A stretch of DNA of 64,000 bases from Vaginella massiliensis (lineage in GTDB: Bacteria; Bacteroidota; Bacteroidia; Flavobacteriales; Weeksellaceae). Under the pieces are notes generated by a model. That model was not told the DNA's origin, searched no databases, and saw only the letters and a program-made list of their open reading frames with translations. The DNA lies in assembly GCF_900089075.1 (NCBI RefSeq), contig NZ_LT593746.1, positions 742,920 through 806,919 on the forward strand, in the 5' to 3' direction. This document shows positions 35,101 through 43,368 of the stretch, in pieces. The position numbers and the translations under genes are program-made. Numbering within the stretch: the stretch's first letter is position 1; every line of letters starts with the position of its first letter.

Positions 35101-37739
35101 AATCAAGGTATAACTTTTCTACTAAAAAAATGGAAACGGTGGTTGTGGATTATACCCTTGCAGATAAATTTAAGGATTTTGTCGACACTTTGCCATACGA
35201 AGCTTTTCAAGGATCATCATCGTGGGAGGTTAGAAGCTTTGTAGATAATGAAACGGTCACTGGTAGTGACAAAGAGAGAAATGCCTTGATTCGGGAGAGA
35301 AGAAAAGAAGCAGCAAACGATTTGTTTTCTAAATTTATAAATGAAGAATTGGATGAAGATTTGAAACATAGATTCACAAAAGAATTCAATCAAAATTATA
35401 ATAATATCCATGTGCCGGACTATTCAAAATTCCCTTTATTTTCGAAAATACATTTAAACTTCAAAGGTCGCGAGCTTAAATTAACAGAAGTCCAAAAAGC
35501 AGGAATAGGTAGAAATACCACCAAAGGAGTAGGTTTATTGGCGCATGAAGTAGGTTTTGGTAAAACATTATCGGGAATATTATCCATGCATGAAGCCATG
35601 GAAAGAAATAATGCCAAACGTCCATTAATAGTTGTTCCAAACGAAAGTATATTAAAACAATGGGTTGATACCATTTTTGAAACCATACCTAATGCCAAAG
35701 TAAACGTTTTAGGGAATCTTGGAAAGGATTATGATTTATCAAAGTTTGACAACAAAGACAATGAAATTACAATTGTAACATACGAAGGATTCAATAACAT
35801 TGGATTTTCAAAGGAAATTACAGAACGACTGGCAAATAAATTCAACTATATTTCTGCAAGTGAAATGAAAAGTGTTACCAATACGACAAGAGACGAACAA
35901 ATTGAAATGCAGAAAGAAAAAGAGATTGAAGGAAAAATGAAGCGTGGAAAAATATACGACTGGGAAGATTTTAAGTTTGACCATTTAACGTTTGATGAAG
36001 TTCACAATGCAAATCACATCGTTGGTAAAGTAAGAATTGAAGATAGACGCTTTGCATCTGATTTCAGAAGTCAAAATCAACAAACCTCTAAATTAGGGAT
36101 CAATACTTGGATGGCAGCTCAATACATTCAAGAACAGCAAAACGGACGTAATGTAACTTTACTTTCTGCAACTCCTTTTACAAATAAACCATTAGAATAT
36201 TATTCAATTTTATCTTTGATCGCCAATAACAGATTAGAAGAAAAGGGCTATTTTAATATCAATAATTTCTTTGAAACTTTTATGGAGGCGGACAATGATA
36301 TGGAGATTGATGCTAAAGGAGATGTTAAGTTTAAAACTAATGTGAGAAGATTTAAAAACAATACGCTATTTCAACAATTGCTTTCGGAGTTTATTGATAT
36401 AAAAGGTGAAGATGATAATCCCGAACTAGTTCGCCCAACTAAAATAAATAAAGAATATAAAATTGATCAAAATGATTTGACTAAAGAGCAATATGACTTG
36501 TTAAATCAGAATTTTAGTGAATCTGAAAAAGGAGCAATATTAACACATATTCTAAATGCCCGATTAATTGCCATTTCACCCTATCTATCCCCATTTTACG
36601 ATGGTGAACAGCCAACATTAAAAGAATTTATTGAAAATTCTCCAAAACTTCATGAAACCATGAAGTTGATTGAGCAAAATTTAAAAGACATTCCAGATGG
36701 TGGTCAAATCATATATTCAGAATTAGCCGTTTCAGAATTCCCCAAATTAAAGGAATATTTAATGGTCGAAATTGGACTTAAAGATTCAGAAGTAGGAATT
36801 ATTACAGGGAAAACCACTAAACCAAACCGACTTAAAATTCAAAATGATTTTAACAATGGTAAAATAAAAGTGATTATTGGAAGCGAAGCGATTCAAGAAG
36901 GAATGAACTTGCAAATGAAAACAACGGATACCTATCTTTTATCGTTGCCGTATAATTTTACATCATTGAGGCAGGTTGAAGGTAGATCCTGGAGACAAGG
37001 AAATCAACATGAACATGTTCGAATGAATTTTATGCTTACAAATGACAGTATTGATGTGTTTATGTTACAAAAGCTTCAAGCTAAACAGGCAAGATATTTA
37101 GAAGCCATGAAAAAAGGAGCTGATGTTTTGGATATATCTGATATTGATACACAGGAACTCAAAACTGCTATTATAACAGATCCCACGACAAGAGCTGATA
37201 TTGAAATTGAATTGTTGAAGAAAAAAATTGAAAGTGAAAAGAATAAATTTTATTCTGATTCTGCTTTTGTTTTGAGAAAGTTTGAAGAGTATAATAATGC
37301 CTTGTTTGAAGTTAAAAAAGCTGAAGCAGATTACAATCGTATTTTGGGATATTCAGAAAATAATAATAACGAATATTGGAAAAATCAATTACCATTATAT
37401 CAAAATAAAATTAATGCTGCACAAAAGAACGTTGATGAAGTAGTTCAAAATTTAGCTAAAAAAGGAGTGAATGTTGCAGAAATAAAAAGTCAAACAGAAA
37501 TTACCGAAAACAAAATCAAGGAGCTTGAAGATAAATTAGAGAATTTACCTAATGTAAGAGCAGAACTCATTGAAACGTATAGAATGGAAAAACAATTACT
37601 TCAAGAATCTAAATCGAAAATAAATATTGTTTTAGAACGAAAGACAGAAAATGCCGAGCTTTTTCCAGTAGAGAAACTGGAACCGATGAATTTAGCTAAG
37701 GAAGAAATAGAACAGATTTATGAGGGAATAAAAAGGTGA
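32199..37739 (+). CDS. Toprim/primase-like, N6-methylase and SNF2-type helicase fusion protein
   Basis: An 1846-residue multidomain protein. In order: an N-terminal primase-like segment (SVSVLDYFLYLEEKGK, ending near residue 95); a Toprim fold (IVLFEGMTDLLSFL and FLCLDGDNAGSL, about residues 195-260); a DNA adenine methylase (LEPSVGTGNFLN, then the catalytic NPPYG near residue 580); a helicase with HEVGFGKT (Walker A), FDEVHNAN (DEAH-type box), LLSATPFTN and QVEGRSWRQGNQ (motif VI); and a coiled-coil tail. Such methylase-helicase proteins are frequent in Bacteroidota elements and may process or protect incoming single strands; here the Toprim part is joined in the same chain. Confidence 0.9.
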   Translation: MDHLYTKEEIEEISKSVSVLDYFLYLEEKGKVKFETKKGRDLFFKDNHNKYAVNDRGFFDFQNNEGGKILKAVMTFENKSWKEAIDFLKNFDGNNLSLIAERKKDFKLRENNNYSEIKIQYTGKPNNEKLLAYFNERGISTAVLQENTKQIHYSNNGRKFFGIGLENYSGGFEVRNPLAKIKIGKTDLSEIKGSKNEIVLFEGMTDLLSFLQLQKLNNNKNNRTLISLNSITNTDRFLDLYKNFDGKIFLCLDGDNAGSLATQKILKEFSVKNIKDIRPFYNISENGNNDLNDYLKSKIKTEKININQNEVKYDHKIESTRISDVKSVEGRTSKQDNRELDKKSESQQEEHYTGRQNVDSKNVGDGPIRTENEDRRIAESRGGSIDHSQQKDVGIEKPLGRILNNSTNIPELDELILKYKDKKLSNDEVSEVVSAACIVSDDMKILLKDNIQITDDLKNIANQFKSGGIAKEGRGILDEYYTDLPIVDAVKNLIKNNFENNKPLKVLEPSVGTGNFLNLLKDLNIQSFATAFEINETTAKIAKIFHPQTEINVRSFETEFIDENGFKKEQNQTYDLILGNPPYGKHRGLYKGLGEEPKIAKYEDYFVKRSLDVLIENGTLAMVLPSSWLNRQKKLEGAEIETGFRLPSGAFAGTQIGTDIIILRKSIQSKEHNISDYFIKNPQNVLGEIREKTNRFGRLEKYVHGSLDDALATIEQLNKKRHDGIQTNMFEQAHIVSNNQLQPIKPNDEAEDIKPILTTENNDDVQEVIASAIEALESIKFKSPATKSELTKFETYQTQLSENQLSVQQIEKIKIRAERIVNNSSKNNAEYTLQKTPNISKKILKYQFEKEDEIVNFNEQNNSNLSDKELKAFIDTNYDGTINNHELHAEHANYMNGVWFHDFYYAEGNIYKKLQQLENDFEDKNSAQYIKQKQLLESVLPTPKKLGEIIISPNHEFIHKFDLGTTEKSRYNFSTKKMETVVVDYTLADKFKDFVDTLPYEAFQGSSSWEVRSFVDNETVTGSDKERNALIRERRKEAANDLFSKFINEELDEDLKHRFTKEFNQNYNNIHVPDYSKFPLFSKIHLNFKGRELKLTEVQKAGIGRNTTKGVGLLAHEVGFGKTLSGILSMHEAMERNNAKRPLIVVPNESILKQWVDTIFETIPNAKVNVLGNLGKDYDLSKFDNKDNEITIVTYEGFNNIGFSKEITERLANKFNYISASEMKSVTNTTRDEQIEMQKEKEIEGKMKRGKIYDWEDFKFDHLTFDEVHNANHIVGKVRIEDRRFASDFRSQNQQTSKLGINTWMAAQYIQEQQNGRNVTLLSATPFTNKPLEYYSILSLIANNRLEEKGYFNINNFFETFMEADNDMEIDAKGDVKFKTNVRRFKNNTLFQQLLSEFIDIKGEDDNPELVRPTKINKEYKIDQNDLTKEQYDLLNQNFSESEKGAILTHILNARLIAISPYLSPFYDGEQPTLKEFIENSPKLHETMKLIEQNLKDIPDGGQIIYSELAVSEFPKLKEYLMVEIGLKDSEVGIITGKTTKPNRLKIQNDFNNGKIKVIIGSEAIQEGMNLQMKTTDTYLLSLPYNFTSLRQVEGRSWRQGNQHEHVRMNFMLTNDSIDVFMLQKLQAKQARYLEAMKKGADVLDISDIDTQELKTAIITDPTTRADIEIELLKKKIESEKNKFYSDSAFVLRKFEEYNNALFEVKKAEADYNRILGYSENNNNEYWKNQLPLYQNKINAAQKNVDEVVQNLAKKGVNVAEIKSQTEITENKIKELEDKLENLPNVRAELIETYRMEKQLLQESKSKINIVLERKTENAELFPVEKLEPMNLAKEEIEQIYEGIKR

Positions 37740-37758
37740 TATTGTGTTAGAAAATCAG

Positions 37759-37766
37759 TAAATTTG
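37759..37766 (+). promoter_or_regulatory. candidate -7 promoter box for the zeta-toxin pair
   Basis: TAAATTTG matches TAnnTTTG 18 bases before the ATG at 37785. No good -33 box at the usual distance. It would give the pair its own promoter apart from the fusion gene. Confidence 0.45.
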
Positions 37767-37784
37767 TATTAAAATAGTATCATT

Positions 37785-38036
37785 ATGGAATATCCAATTA
37801 GTTTAGACACAGCACTTCAAATAGTAGGTTCTATGAAGGTTCGAAAAATTAAAGAAGTATCCAAAACTGAAAGCTCGTTTGAGATTCAAAAATTAGAACA
37901 AGAAATTGATATGTATATAGAAGAAGAAAAAATTCTATATGGAAATAATGAATATTTAAAACTGTCAGTAATGGATAAAATTGTTCGACTTTACAGCAAA
38001 ATATTAAAGCAAGAAAATGAACAATTCGTTAGTTGA
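37785..38036 (+). CDS. small helical protein upstream of zeta toxin, candidate antitoxin
   Basis: An 83-residue, helix-rich, charged protein with no recognised motif. Its 3' end overlaps the zeta-toxin gene by 20 bases. Antitoxins of zeta/PezT systems lie in exactly this place and are about this size, so it is a good antitoxin candidate. I see no clear epsilon or PezA signature, and no helix-turn-helix. Confidence 0.6.
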   Translation: MEYPISLDTALQIVGSMKVRKIKEVSKTESSFEIQKLEQEIDMYIEEEKILYGNNEYLKLSVMDKIVRLYSKILKQENEQFVS

Positions 38037-38877
38037 AGAAATTTTTGAGAAAGAAAAAAATTATCTTTTACGAGGTTTAGAATCACAAAAGGAACCACTT
38101 GCATATATATTAGGAGGGCAACCAGCATCTGGGAAAAGTAATCTTGCGAGTATTGTAATATATAAAAATCCTACAAAGAATTTTCTTATTGTCAATGGAG
38201 ATATTTACAGAGAATTTCACCCACATTATTCAGAACTAAAGAAACTACCCAACTTATTTTCAGCGGAAACTCAAATATTTTCAAATGTTTTTACAGAAGC
38301 TTTGATTCAAAAAGCAATTGAGAATAAGTACAATATCATTATCGAGGGGACAATGAGAAACCCTCAGATTCCATTGAAAACAGCCAAACTCTTTCAAGAA
38401 AATGGATTTAAGGTAGAAGCACTCGCTATTTCTGCACCTGCAATATTTACAGCATTGGGCTTATTTGTTCGTTATCAAGAAGAAATTAATTTTCAAGGCT
38501 GGGGACGCTTAGCAGAAATGGAATCTCATAACAATGCAGTCAATGGACTTCCAAAAGCGTTAGATTTATTGTATGATGAAAAGGCAGTAGAAAAAATACA
38601 TCTTTATAATTATCAAGCAAAAAAACATATTGAAAGTTTTATTTTGGAAAACGACAAATGGAATCTTAAAATGAAACCTTCAGAATATGTGGAAATCACA
38701 AGAGAAGTCCAATTAGAAAATGATAAAGAACGTCTTCAAAATATTATTAACCGAGGTAGAATTACTCTTTCTGAGATAGAATCAGGTTTGAAAGAAAATG
38801 TAAAAGAAGCGCTTAGTAAAATAGAAGAAGCTTTCGAAAATTTGCAACACAAAAATAGACCTGGATTAAAAAGATAA
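38017..38877 (+). CDS. zeta-toxin family kinase
   Basis: A 286-residue P-loop kinase of the zeta/PezT family. Walker A is GGQPASGKS (33-41); NGDIYREFHPHY follows, with the acidic residue and arginine of the substrate site, and IIIEGTMRNP holds the second acidic motif. These toxins phosphorylate UDP-N-acetylglucosamine and block wall synthesis. With the overlapping small gene upstream it probably forms an addiction module that keeps the element in the population. A hairpin follows the stop. Confidence 0.85.
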   Translation: MNNSLVEEIFEKEKNYLLRGLESQKEPLAYILGGQPASGKSNLASIVIYKNPTKNFLIVNGDIYREFHPHYSELKKLPNLFSAETQIFSNVFTEALIQKAIENKYNIIIEGTMRNPQIPLKTAKLFQENGFKVEALAISAPAIFTALGLFVRYQEEINFQGWGRLAEMESHNNAVNGLPKALDLLYDEKAVEKIHLYNYQAKKHIESFILENDKWNLKMKPSEYVEITREVQLENDKERLQNIINRGRITLSEIESGLKENVKEALSKIEEAFENLQHKNRPGLKR

Positions 38878-38915
38878 AGAGGAGTCCCCAAAAGGTCAAC
38901 CTCTTTATTCTTTTT
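38874..38915 (+). terminator. hairpin with T-rich tail after the zeta gene
   Basis: ATAAAGAGG and CCTCTTTAT form a 9-bp stem around a 17-base loop, followed by TCTTTTT. It overlaps the stop codon. Confidence 0.7.
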
Positions 38916-38941
38916 ATGATAAATTTAGAAATGAGTAAAAA

Positions 38942-39487
38942 CTATTCTACTATTTCATTATTAAGTTTAATCTCTCCAGTTATTAAAGCTTCTTGTAAAG
39001 AAATTTGATAGGTTTTGTTTTCAAACTTAGTGTTCAAAGAATAACCGTCATCATTATTGAAATTCCAATCTACAACTTCAAAGTCTTTACCCGCAATTTT
39101 TTTAGCATTGTTAGAGATTGGTAATTCTTGTATTTTATCCAAAGCTTCTACACCATATTGTACTGCAGAAGCCGTTCGGTAAACTTTCATAGATTCTGTC
39201 AATACTTTCAGATTTCCAGTTCCAACGCCTACCGCAGTTGCTCCTGTACTAGCTATATTTGCTACCGAGCCTAATAGTTTAGTATTAAATTTTTTAACAG
39301 GCTTTACAAACATAAAATCTTTCCCGACAGGTAGATAAACTTTAATATTGTCTCCTTTTTTTATGCTGATTGAATCATTAATGACCAGCTCATTGCCTGT
39401 GTTTTGAATGGATGAAACGGGGAGCTGCGCATTTAAGACATTGGATGCAGAAAGATAAAAAAATCCGATTAAAATTAGTTTTTTCAT
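38942..39487 (-). CDS. hypothetical exported protein
   Basis: A 181-residue protein with a signal peptide (SNVLNAQ) and no recognised domain. A Gly/Ala/Thr-rich middle (SVANIASTGATAVGVGTG) could be membrane-active or a linker. It lies 4 bases downstream of the PH-domain gene on the same strand. Function unknown; cargo of the element. Confidence 0.6.
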   Translation of the reverse strand: MKKLILIGFFYLSASNVLNAQLPVSSIQNTGNELVINDSISIKKGDNIKVYLPVGKDFMFVKPVKKFNTKLLGSVANIASTGATAVGVGTGNLKVLTESMKVYRTASAVQYGVEALDKIQELPISNNAKKIAGKDFEVVDWNFNNDDGYSLNTKFENKTYQISLQEALITGEIKLNNEIVE

Positions 39488-39491
39488 TTTT

Positions 39492-39956
39492 TTATATTTG
39501 TTGTTTATGTTTTTCTATAATAAAACTTCTGAGTTCTAAGGGATTGGAGATAAAATAATGGTGTGTTATTTCTCCTGTGCTTACATTAATGGTCCCATAA
39601 TTGAATGTTTTTCCCAACAATGATTGATGAATGGATATACCTTCAAGCCTTTGTAATGATATATCGGAAATGTATTTGCTGAATATTCCTGTTTGAAACG
39701 TCAACAATTTGTCGGTTAAAAATATTTTTGTGGTTTTGTTTCGAAAATATTTTAGAATTCCTTTAAAAAATAGAAAAACTAAGAAAAATGCAACAAATTG
39801 GAAAAACCCTCGAAATATTATAGCTGGGAGTATTCCTAGCGCACCAATACTTATCATTAGTATTGGTATTACATATGATATCCAATGAAGTTTTGCTTCA
39901 TATTCAACTTCTGTGGTTGTTATGTCCATTAGGTGGCTTTGGTCTAATAAATTCAT
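39492..39956 (-). CDS. bacterial PH-domain membrane protein (YdbS/YdbT-like)
   Basis: A 154-residue protein with two neighbouring transmembrane segments (about residues 28-66) and a C-terminal bacterial PH-like fold (KIFLTDKLLTFQTGIFSKYISDISLQRLEGISIHQSLLGK), the pattern of the bPH2 family. Function in the element is unknown. The exported protein gene follows 4 bases later. Confidence 0.78.
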   Translation of the reverse strand: MNLLDQSHLMDITTTEVEYEAKLHWISYVIPILMISIGALGILPAIIFRGFFQFVAFFLVFLFFKGILKYFRNKTTKIFLTDKLLTFQTGIFSKYISDISLQRLEGISIHQSLLGKTFNYGTINVSTGEITHHYFISNPLELRSFIIEKHKQQI

Positions 39957-39979
39957 GATAAAAATACGATTTAATTACA

Positions 39980-40207
39980 TTACAGAAAATTTGATTTATT
40001 TTTTATCAAATTATAAAACATTTTGACGGCTCGTTCATAGCGTTTTTTGATGGTCACTTCGTAATCTTCTCTTATTTCTGAAGAGTCATCCATAATCTCT
40101 ATATGGTAGAAGAAATTTTTGTATCGTTTTTCTTTTTTCAAGTTTGATTTTCCAGCAATCCATTCAGGTAACACCCCCATGAACTGTTGATCCGCATTTT
40201 TATTCAC
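39980..40207 (-). CDS. hypothetical protein with uncertain start
   Basis: A 75-residue protein if translation starts at GTG 40207. The same frame is open back to 40384 (134 codons) and stays protein-like (LIDLGISSLSNEVQIGFARN), yet contains no ATG, GTG or TTG in that part. Either a rare start codon is used or the gene has lost its start. The C-terminal part is basic. Family not recognised. Confidence 0.45.
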   Translation of the reverse strand: MNKNADQQFMGVLPEWIAGKSNLKKEKRYKNFFYHIEIMDDSSEIREDYEVTIKKRYERAVKMFYNLIKNKSNFL

Positions 40208-40373
40208 AATCCATCCGTGCAGTTGAATATGATTGAAATCAAAACCGTTGTCTAAATTTACATTACGTGCAAAACCAATCTGAACTTCGTTTGATAATGA
40301 GGAAATTCCTAGGTCAATTAAATTAAATAAATCATTTGCTATGTTTACTTTTACTTTGTTACTTATTCTCTTA

Positions 40374-40556
40374 TTAAAACAATTTTAGTTGGTTTGGATT
40401 GTAATTTGTCTCAATGCACAGGCGATTGAATAGTTCTAAAAACCTGATAAACTCATCATGATCTTGCATATTATTTTGAAGAATATTCAAACAGGTGTTG
40501 CAGAGTTTATTTTCTTCTGGAGAAAGGTTTTGAAAGGAAATCGATATTGTATTCAT
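40374..40556 (-). CDS. small hypothetical protein
   Basis: A 60-residue protein starting at ATG 40556 (MNTISISFQNLSPEE); the frame is open further upstream but overlaps the helicase gene. It is helix-rich with two Cys residues. It follows the DnaB gene by 16 bases and may be part of the replication unit. Confidence 0.5.
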   Translation of the reverse strand: MNTISISFQNLSPEENKLCNTCLNILQNNMQDHDEFIRFLELFNRLCIETNYNPNQLKLF

Positions 40557-40572
40557 ATTTAAAATTTGGTGT

Positions 40573-41889
40573 TTATAATTCGTAAAATTTAGAAGTTGGA
40601 AGATCAACGCCATAGCGTTCTGAGAGGATTCCTCCTTGTCGGTTTTTTTGTATAATGATTTCTATCTGATTGTTTGTTTTACCATTGTTATATTCGTCTC
40701 CCCAAAATTCTATACCATAATACTCTGGACGATACAGAAATATAACTTCATCGGCATCTTGTTCAATTGATCCCGAATCACGTAAATCTGATAACAAAGG
40801 GCGTTTATCTATACGTTCCTCTACTTTTCGTGAGAGTTGAGATAATGCAATTACAGGTATGTTTAATTCTTTTGCAAGGGCTTTTAATGAGCGTGAAATT
40901 GTAGATATTTCTTGCTCTCTATTGTTGAATTTACTGTCCGCAGACATTAACTGTAAATAATCTACAAAAATAATATCGATATGATAGCGCAAACGTAGCA
41001 TTCTTGCTTTTAATCGAAGATTGTTTATGGTGATGGCTGGTGTGTCGTCAATGTGGATTGGGAGTGAAGATAAGGTGTCTTTGTAATAATGAAATGTTTT
41101 CCATTCATCCACACTCATGCCTTTTCTTAGAATAGAGTAATTAGGAATATCCGTGAAATTATTCACTATTCTCCCTGCAATTTGTTCAGAGCTCATTTCT
41201 AAAGAAAAAACGGCACAGCTTTTACCTTGTTTAGCAACATCAACGATTTGCTGAATCATAAATGCAGTTTTTCCCATTCCTGGTCTTCCTGCAACGATGG
41301 TTAAGTCTGCGTTTTGCCAACCTCCGATGGCTTTGTTTATAATTCCAAGTGAAGTTCTTAATCCAGGGAGTTGTTGATTACCGATTTTCTTTGACTTATC
41401 TTCAACAAGATTGATTAATTGTGGAAATGAATTGATTGATTTATTTTGTTCAATGAATTTATCAATAAAAAGATTTTCAAAAGTAGAAATTGCTTTGTCA
41501 CGTAAATTAAATATATCTTCAGTCGGATCCTTAGCTAATGTTATCAGTGTATTGAACTGATGAATGAAATCCCTTTTGATATAAAGCTCAACCAATACAA
41601 TTATGTAATATTCTAAATTTGCACTTGATGTAACGCTTGAAGTAATATTTATCACATGAGCATCTAAATCTTTTCTATTAATACGCTCCAATTCAAGGCA
41701 AATCAATACAAGGTCGATTGGTTCATTCGCTTTAAATTTTTTGTCTATAACATCAAAAATTAATTGGTTGTCTTTATCGTAAAATAAGTTGTGACTTAGT
41801 TTAGTAAAATGATATACAATGCTTTTTGGATCTGTGATTAACATACCTAAAACCATATTTTCAATATTTACATCATAATTTTTATCCAT
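40573..41889 (-). CDS. replicative DNA helicase, DnaB-like
   Basis: A 438-residue protein of DnaB length and layout: N-terminal helical domain, linker, then a RecA-type ATPase domain with GRPGMGKTA near residue 200, IIFVDYLQLM (Walker B), SQLSRKVEERIDKRP and SDLRDSGSIEQDADEV (motif H4 region). It is an element-borne replicative helicase and would unwind DNA at a fork. Its place behind a likely loader gene (3-base gap) points to an independent replication module. Confidence 0.93.
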   Translation of the reverse strand: MDKNYDVNIENMVLGMLITDPKSIVYHFTKLSHNLFYDKDNQLIFDVIDKKFKANEPIDLVLICLELERINRKDLDAHVINITSSVTSSANLEYYIIVLVELYIKRDFIHQFNTLITLAKDPTEDIFNLRDKAISTFENLFIDKFIEQNKSINSFPQLINLVEDKSKKIGNQQLPGLRTSLGIINKAIGGWQNADLTIVAGRPGMGKTAFMIQQIVDVAKQGKSCAVFSLEMSSEQIAGRIVNNFTDIPNYSILRKGMSVDEWKTFHYYKDTLSSLPIHIDDTPAITINNLRLKARMLRLRYHIDIIFVDYLQLMSADSKFNNREQEISTISRSLKALAKELNIPVIALSQLSRKVEERIDKRPLLSDLRDSGSIEQDADEVIFLYRPEYYGIEFWGDEYNNGKTNNQIEIIIQKNRQGGILSERYGVDLPTSKFYEL

Positions 41890-41891
41890 AG

Positions 41892-42548
41892 TTATTCGTT
41901 ATAGGTAGATTTTGGGCGTGTAATCGTTGGTAATTCTATTTTTTGATTTGGCAGGGAGTTTTTCAAATAAGGAAGAGTATTCCTAATTGTACTTTTCCAG
42001 TTGGTAATTGGTTTGTCGTAACCAGTTTTCCAGTTGTTCTCAATCCAGCTTCCATACTTAGCTTCGATGAGCGAATCCAGTTCAGCTGTGTATCCATTTA
42101 ATGTTTTGGCGTACGCAAGAAACTCTGCAAAATCTGGAATGTTATTTTCTTTTTTTAAAGGAATTGTTTGAGGAACAGTTTCTAACTGTTCAATTTTAGC
42201 TGGTTGTTTTTTATCAACTTTTAAAGGGGGTGCTTTTGTTTTAAGACTCGTTGGAAGGTGGGTTTGGTGCCATAAAGGATTTTCAAGGATTTTATATTGG
42301 CAAGGGATACCGTTGGATGTTTTATAATGTATCAGTCCAATATTTCTTAACTTGATTTTAGAAGCCTTGATAGTGTTCATAGATATTTTTAAATCCTGTT
42401 TAATCCTCAAGTCTGGAAAACTGAAATCAGTGAAATCGTTGTTTTTATATTGTTCTAATAGATACAAATACAATGACACACTTGCACAGCCTAATTGATG
42501 TTCTGTGTTAATTTGCCAAAATCGTTCTATTAAATCGATATATTTCAT
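41892..42548 (-). CDS. likely helicase loader, winged-helix plus DnaD-like C-terminus
   Basis: A 218-residue protein. The first 90 residues form a winged-helix-like domain (LYLYLLEQYKNNDF, then a recognition helix MNTIKASKIKLRNIGLIHY). A proline-rich linker follows, and the C-terminal part has SWIENNWKTGYDKPITNWKS, a pattern seen at the end of DnaD/replication-protein-O-like loaders. With dnaB directly behind it, a loader or initiator role fits. Its start overlaps the DUF3853-like gene by 4 bases. Confidence 0.65.
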   Translation of the reverse strand: MKYIDLIERFWQINTEHQLGCASVSLYLYLLEQYKNNDFTDFSFPDLRIKQDLKISMNTIKASKIKLRNIGLIHYKTSNGIPCQYKILENPLWHQTHLPTSLKTKAPPLKVDKKQPAKIEQLETVPQTIPLKKENNIPDFAEFLAYAKTLNGYTAELDSLIEAKYGSWIENNWKTGYDKPITNWKSTIRNTLPYLKNSLPNQKIELPTITRPKSTYNE

Positions 42549-42805
42549 TTCTTATTCCCAAATAATTGTAATGCTTTTTCAACGTCAACAACAATAGTAT
42601 TTCTGTTTTGAAAAATCGCATCATCTAAAATTCCTGATTTCTTTACTTCTGCAGCCTTTGAACGTGAACAACCTAATATTTTTGCTATTCCCTTAATTCC
42701 ATAGACATATGTTTTTTTGTCCTTATTATTCATAGAGTTTTGCAATTCGATAAATTCGGCAACTGTGAGTTCAGCTAAAGTTGTATTTGGATTTATATTT
42801 TTCAT
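42545..42805 (-). CDS. DUF3853-like DNA-binding protein (second copy)
   Basis: An 86-residue protein with a MerR/excisionase-type helix-turn-helix (YGIKGIAKILGCSRSKAAEVKKSG), then a short hairpin (RNTIVVDVEKALQLF). It is a close paralogue of the gene next to it (42807-43079). Such proteins act as excision factors or small regulators; the role here is inferred. Confidence 0.75.
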   Translation of the reverse strand: MKNINPNTTLAELTVAEFIELQNSMNNKDKKTYVYGIKGIAKILGCSRSKAAEVKKSGILDDAIFQNRNTIVVDVEKALQLFGNKK

Positions 42806-42806
42806 T

Positions 42807-43079
42807 TTAGCTTTTTTTATTAAATAGTTCTAATGCTTTCTCTTTGTCAATTATAATTTTTCTGCCATTTTGAATAATTGCTTCGTCGAACAAACCAGAT
42901 GATTTTAATTTCCATGCGTAATTTTTTGAGCACCCTAATAACATTGCTAATCCATTAATTCCATAGGCGTATTCTTTTTCCGTTTTCGGAGGTTCGACGT
43001 TGTTGGAATTATTTTTATTCAATAACTCTAGAAATTCTCCTACTGTTAACTGCCATATTGGTTTATTATAGTTTTCCAT
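42807..43079 (-). CDS. DUF3853-like DNA-binding protein (first copy)
   Basis: A 90-residue paralogue of the neighbouring gene, with YGINGLAMLLGCSKNYAWKL as the helix-turn-helix and RKIIIDKEKALELF as the wing. Lies upstream of copy two by one base. The pair may form homo- or heterodimers and act in excision or control of the replication unit. Confidence 0.75.
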   Translation of the reverse strand: MENYNKPIWQLTVGEFLELLNKNNSNNVEPPKTEKEYAYGINGLAMLLGCSKNYAWKLKSSGLFDEAIIQNGRKIIIDKEKALELFNKKS

Positions 43080-43299
43080 CTTTCTCAGATTTTGAATGTT
43101 GTTCCATTTTTGAAATAATCACCCGAACGCCCTGTGCTTGTAATCCGTATTTTTCGCCTATTGCACGCCATATTGCCCATTTTGTGAAATTTTCTGGAGG
43201 GTTTTCAAGAATTTCTTTATACTCTTGATGTATTTTTTTGTTTCGTTCGTCCTTTTCGCGTTGTAGAGGAGTTCTTAAATCAAGATGTTTTGCAGTCAT
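43066..43299 (-). CDS. small hypothetical protein, possible DNA binder
   Basis: A 77-residue basic protein with a possible helix-turn-helix (WAIWRAIGEKYGLQAQGVRVIISKM). It is first in the leftward unit and overlaps the next gene by 14 bases. Family not recognised with certainty. Confidence 0.6.
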   Translation of the reverse strand: MTAKHLDLRTPLQREKDERNKKIHQEYKEILENPPENFTKWAIWRAIGEKYGLQAQGVRVIISKMEQHSKSEKDGKL

Positions 43300-43368
43300 A
43301 ATAAAAGATTACATTTTTTATTTAACTTTGTTTAAGTTATTGTGTTATACATTGTTTAAATACCATCA

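Noticed and set aside
43323-43330. TAACTTTG as promoter of the repressor-like gene
   Set aside because: It matches the -7 box but has no -33 box at a fitting distance and lies 75 bases before the start, so it is not listed as a feature.
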